Origin: Vibrio lentus
Lineage (GTDB): Bacteria; Pseudomonadota; Gammaproteobacteria; Enterobacterales; Vibrionaceae
Direction: 5' to 3'
NCBI RefSeq assembly: GCF_002875945.1
Contig: NZ_MCZK01000102.1
Location: 124,001-188,000, forward strand
Length of the DNA: 64,000 nt
Shown: positions 62,231-64,000 of the stretch, one piece after another
How positions within the stretch are numbered: the first letter of the stretch is position 1
Layout of the letters: the number at the start of each line of letters is the position of its first letter
Translations under genes and position numbers: made by a program
The notes under the pieces: model-generated
What the model saw: the letters and a program-made list of their open reading frames with translations, nothing else
Told to the model about the DNA's origin: nothing
Databases searched by the model: none

Positions 62231-63100
62231 ATGGCAAATACTAAAGAAATTCGCACCAAGATAGGCAGTGTTAGTAACACTCAGAAAATCACCAGTGCAA
62301 TGGAGATGGTTGCGGCAAGTAAGATGCGTAAGGTTCAGGACAACATGACGCTAACACGTCCATATGCCGAGAACATGCGCAAAGTTATCTCTCACGTCGC
62401 ATCAGGGTCGCTGGAATACCAGCACCCCTATCTTCAACAGCGTGAACCAAAACGTGTTGCTTACATCATTATTTCGTCCGATCGGGGCTTATGTGGTGGC
62501 TTGAACTCTAACCTGTTCAAGAAAGTGCTAGAAGAAATGGAACAGTGGCGTACCAAAGGTGTTGAAGTAGAAACCACCTTAATTGGTTCAAAAGCTATCT
62601 CATTTTTCCAACGCAGCGGCAATGTTATCGCGCAAACGTCAGGTCTTGGTGACGCACCTAAATTAGAAGACATCTTAGGTACAGTTAACGCGATGCTAGG
62701 GCATTACGACGACGAAAAAATCGACAGTTTGTATCTCGTTTATAACCAGTTCATCAACACCATGGTTCAAGAACCAACGACCTTACAGTTGCTACCCCAC
62801 CCCTCAGATTCTGAGGCTGATGACGGTACGAAAAAGGCTCGTCGTTGGGACTATATCTATGAGCAAGCACCAAGAGACATCCTCTCTGAGCTGTTACATC
62901 GATACATTGAATCGCAAGTTTATCAAGGCATCGTAGAGAGCATTGCCTGTGAGCAAGCAGCCCGAATGGTGGCCATGAAAGCGGCGACCGATAACGCAGG
63001 CCAACTCATCGATGATTTGCAGTTGGTTTACAACAAAGCGCGACAGGCTGCCATTACCCAAGAACTGAGTGAAATAGTCTCAGGTGCTCAAGCTGTCTAA
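62231..63100 (+). CDS. atpG: ATP synthase F1 subunit gamma
   Basis: 289 residues. [25 protein letters not shown] at the start, [16 protein letters not shown], and terminal [17 protein letters not shown]. Rotor shaft. ATG behind TTAGGAG. Confidence 0.97.
   Translation: MANTKEIRTKIGSVSNTQKITSAMEMVAASKMRKVQDNMTLTRPYAENMRKVISHVASGSLEYQHPYLQQREPKRVAYIIISSDRGLCGGLNSNLFKKVLEEMEQWRTKGVEVETTLIGSKAISFFQRSGNVIAQTSGLGDAPKLEDILGTVNAMLGHYDDEKIDSLYLVYNQFINTMVQEPTTLQLLPHPSDSEADDGTKKARRWDYIYEQAPRDILSELLHRYIESQVYQGIVESIACEQAARMVAMKAATDNAGQLIDDLQLVYNKARQAAITQELSEIVSGAQAV

Positions 63101-64000
<900 letters not shown>

Overview
The window looks like a Vibrio chromosome, most likely a Splendidus-clade species and most likely chromosome 2. 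The evidence is the protein character throughout (LuxP-family binding protein, NspS/MbaA-type pair, DUF2860, DUF2057, DUF3726) and an add-type adenine riboswitch of the kind known from V. vulnificus. A complete H+-type F1Fo ATP synthase operon starts at the right edge, as in the second atp operon carried by several vibrios. This assignment is inference from sequence character; no search was run. No rRNA, tRNA, CRISPR array, integrase or insertion sequence was recognised.

Layout. 1-1.7 kb: 3' part of an exported alkaline-phosphatase-superfamily enzyme. 1.8-6.6 kb: a LuxP paralogue divergent from a sugar-type binding protein that overlaps a membrane GGDEF-EAL protein. 6.7-14.4 kb: a LysR regulator and a six-gene moxR-DUF58-DUF4381-batA-batB/C-batD operon. 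14.5-20.7 kb: an octaheme cytochrome/TPR gene broken by one frameshift and two divergent sulfatases. 21.0-24.5 kb: a membrane-anchored di-haem peroxidase overlapping a hybrid histidine kinase. 24.7-34.8 kb: single genes, including an adenine deaminase behind an adenine riboswitch, a LuxR regulator, acetyltransferases, a DUF2860 porin-like protein, a fasciclin protein and small membrane proteins. 35-40.4 kb: an NspS/MbaA-like pair and a second, degenerate GGDEF protein paired with a molybdopterin-fold periplasmic protein. 40.7-45.3 kb: a cytochrome c plus ccoN-ccoO-ccoP cluster in which CcoP is a five-haem fusion. 46.7-57.3 kb: a peptidase, then a putative catabolic locus (DUF3726, a 603-residue unknown, BCCT transporter, M19-like protein, aldehyde dehydrogenase, RidA, divergent LysR). 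58.1-64 kb: atpIBEFHAG and a truncated atpD.

The main theme is periplasmic sensing tied to inner-membrane signalling. Four times an exported binding or redox protein is encoded directly next to, or overlapping, a membrane c-di-GMP enzyme or kinase, each with a different periplasmic fold. A second theme is periplasmic redox chemistry (octaheme cytochrome, di-haem peroxidase, five-haem CcoP). Many intergenic regions carry short degenerate tandem repeats, often 15-21 bp, each with its own unit sequence. Many genes appear to start with TTG or GTG behind a clear Shine-Dalgarno sequence.
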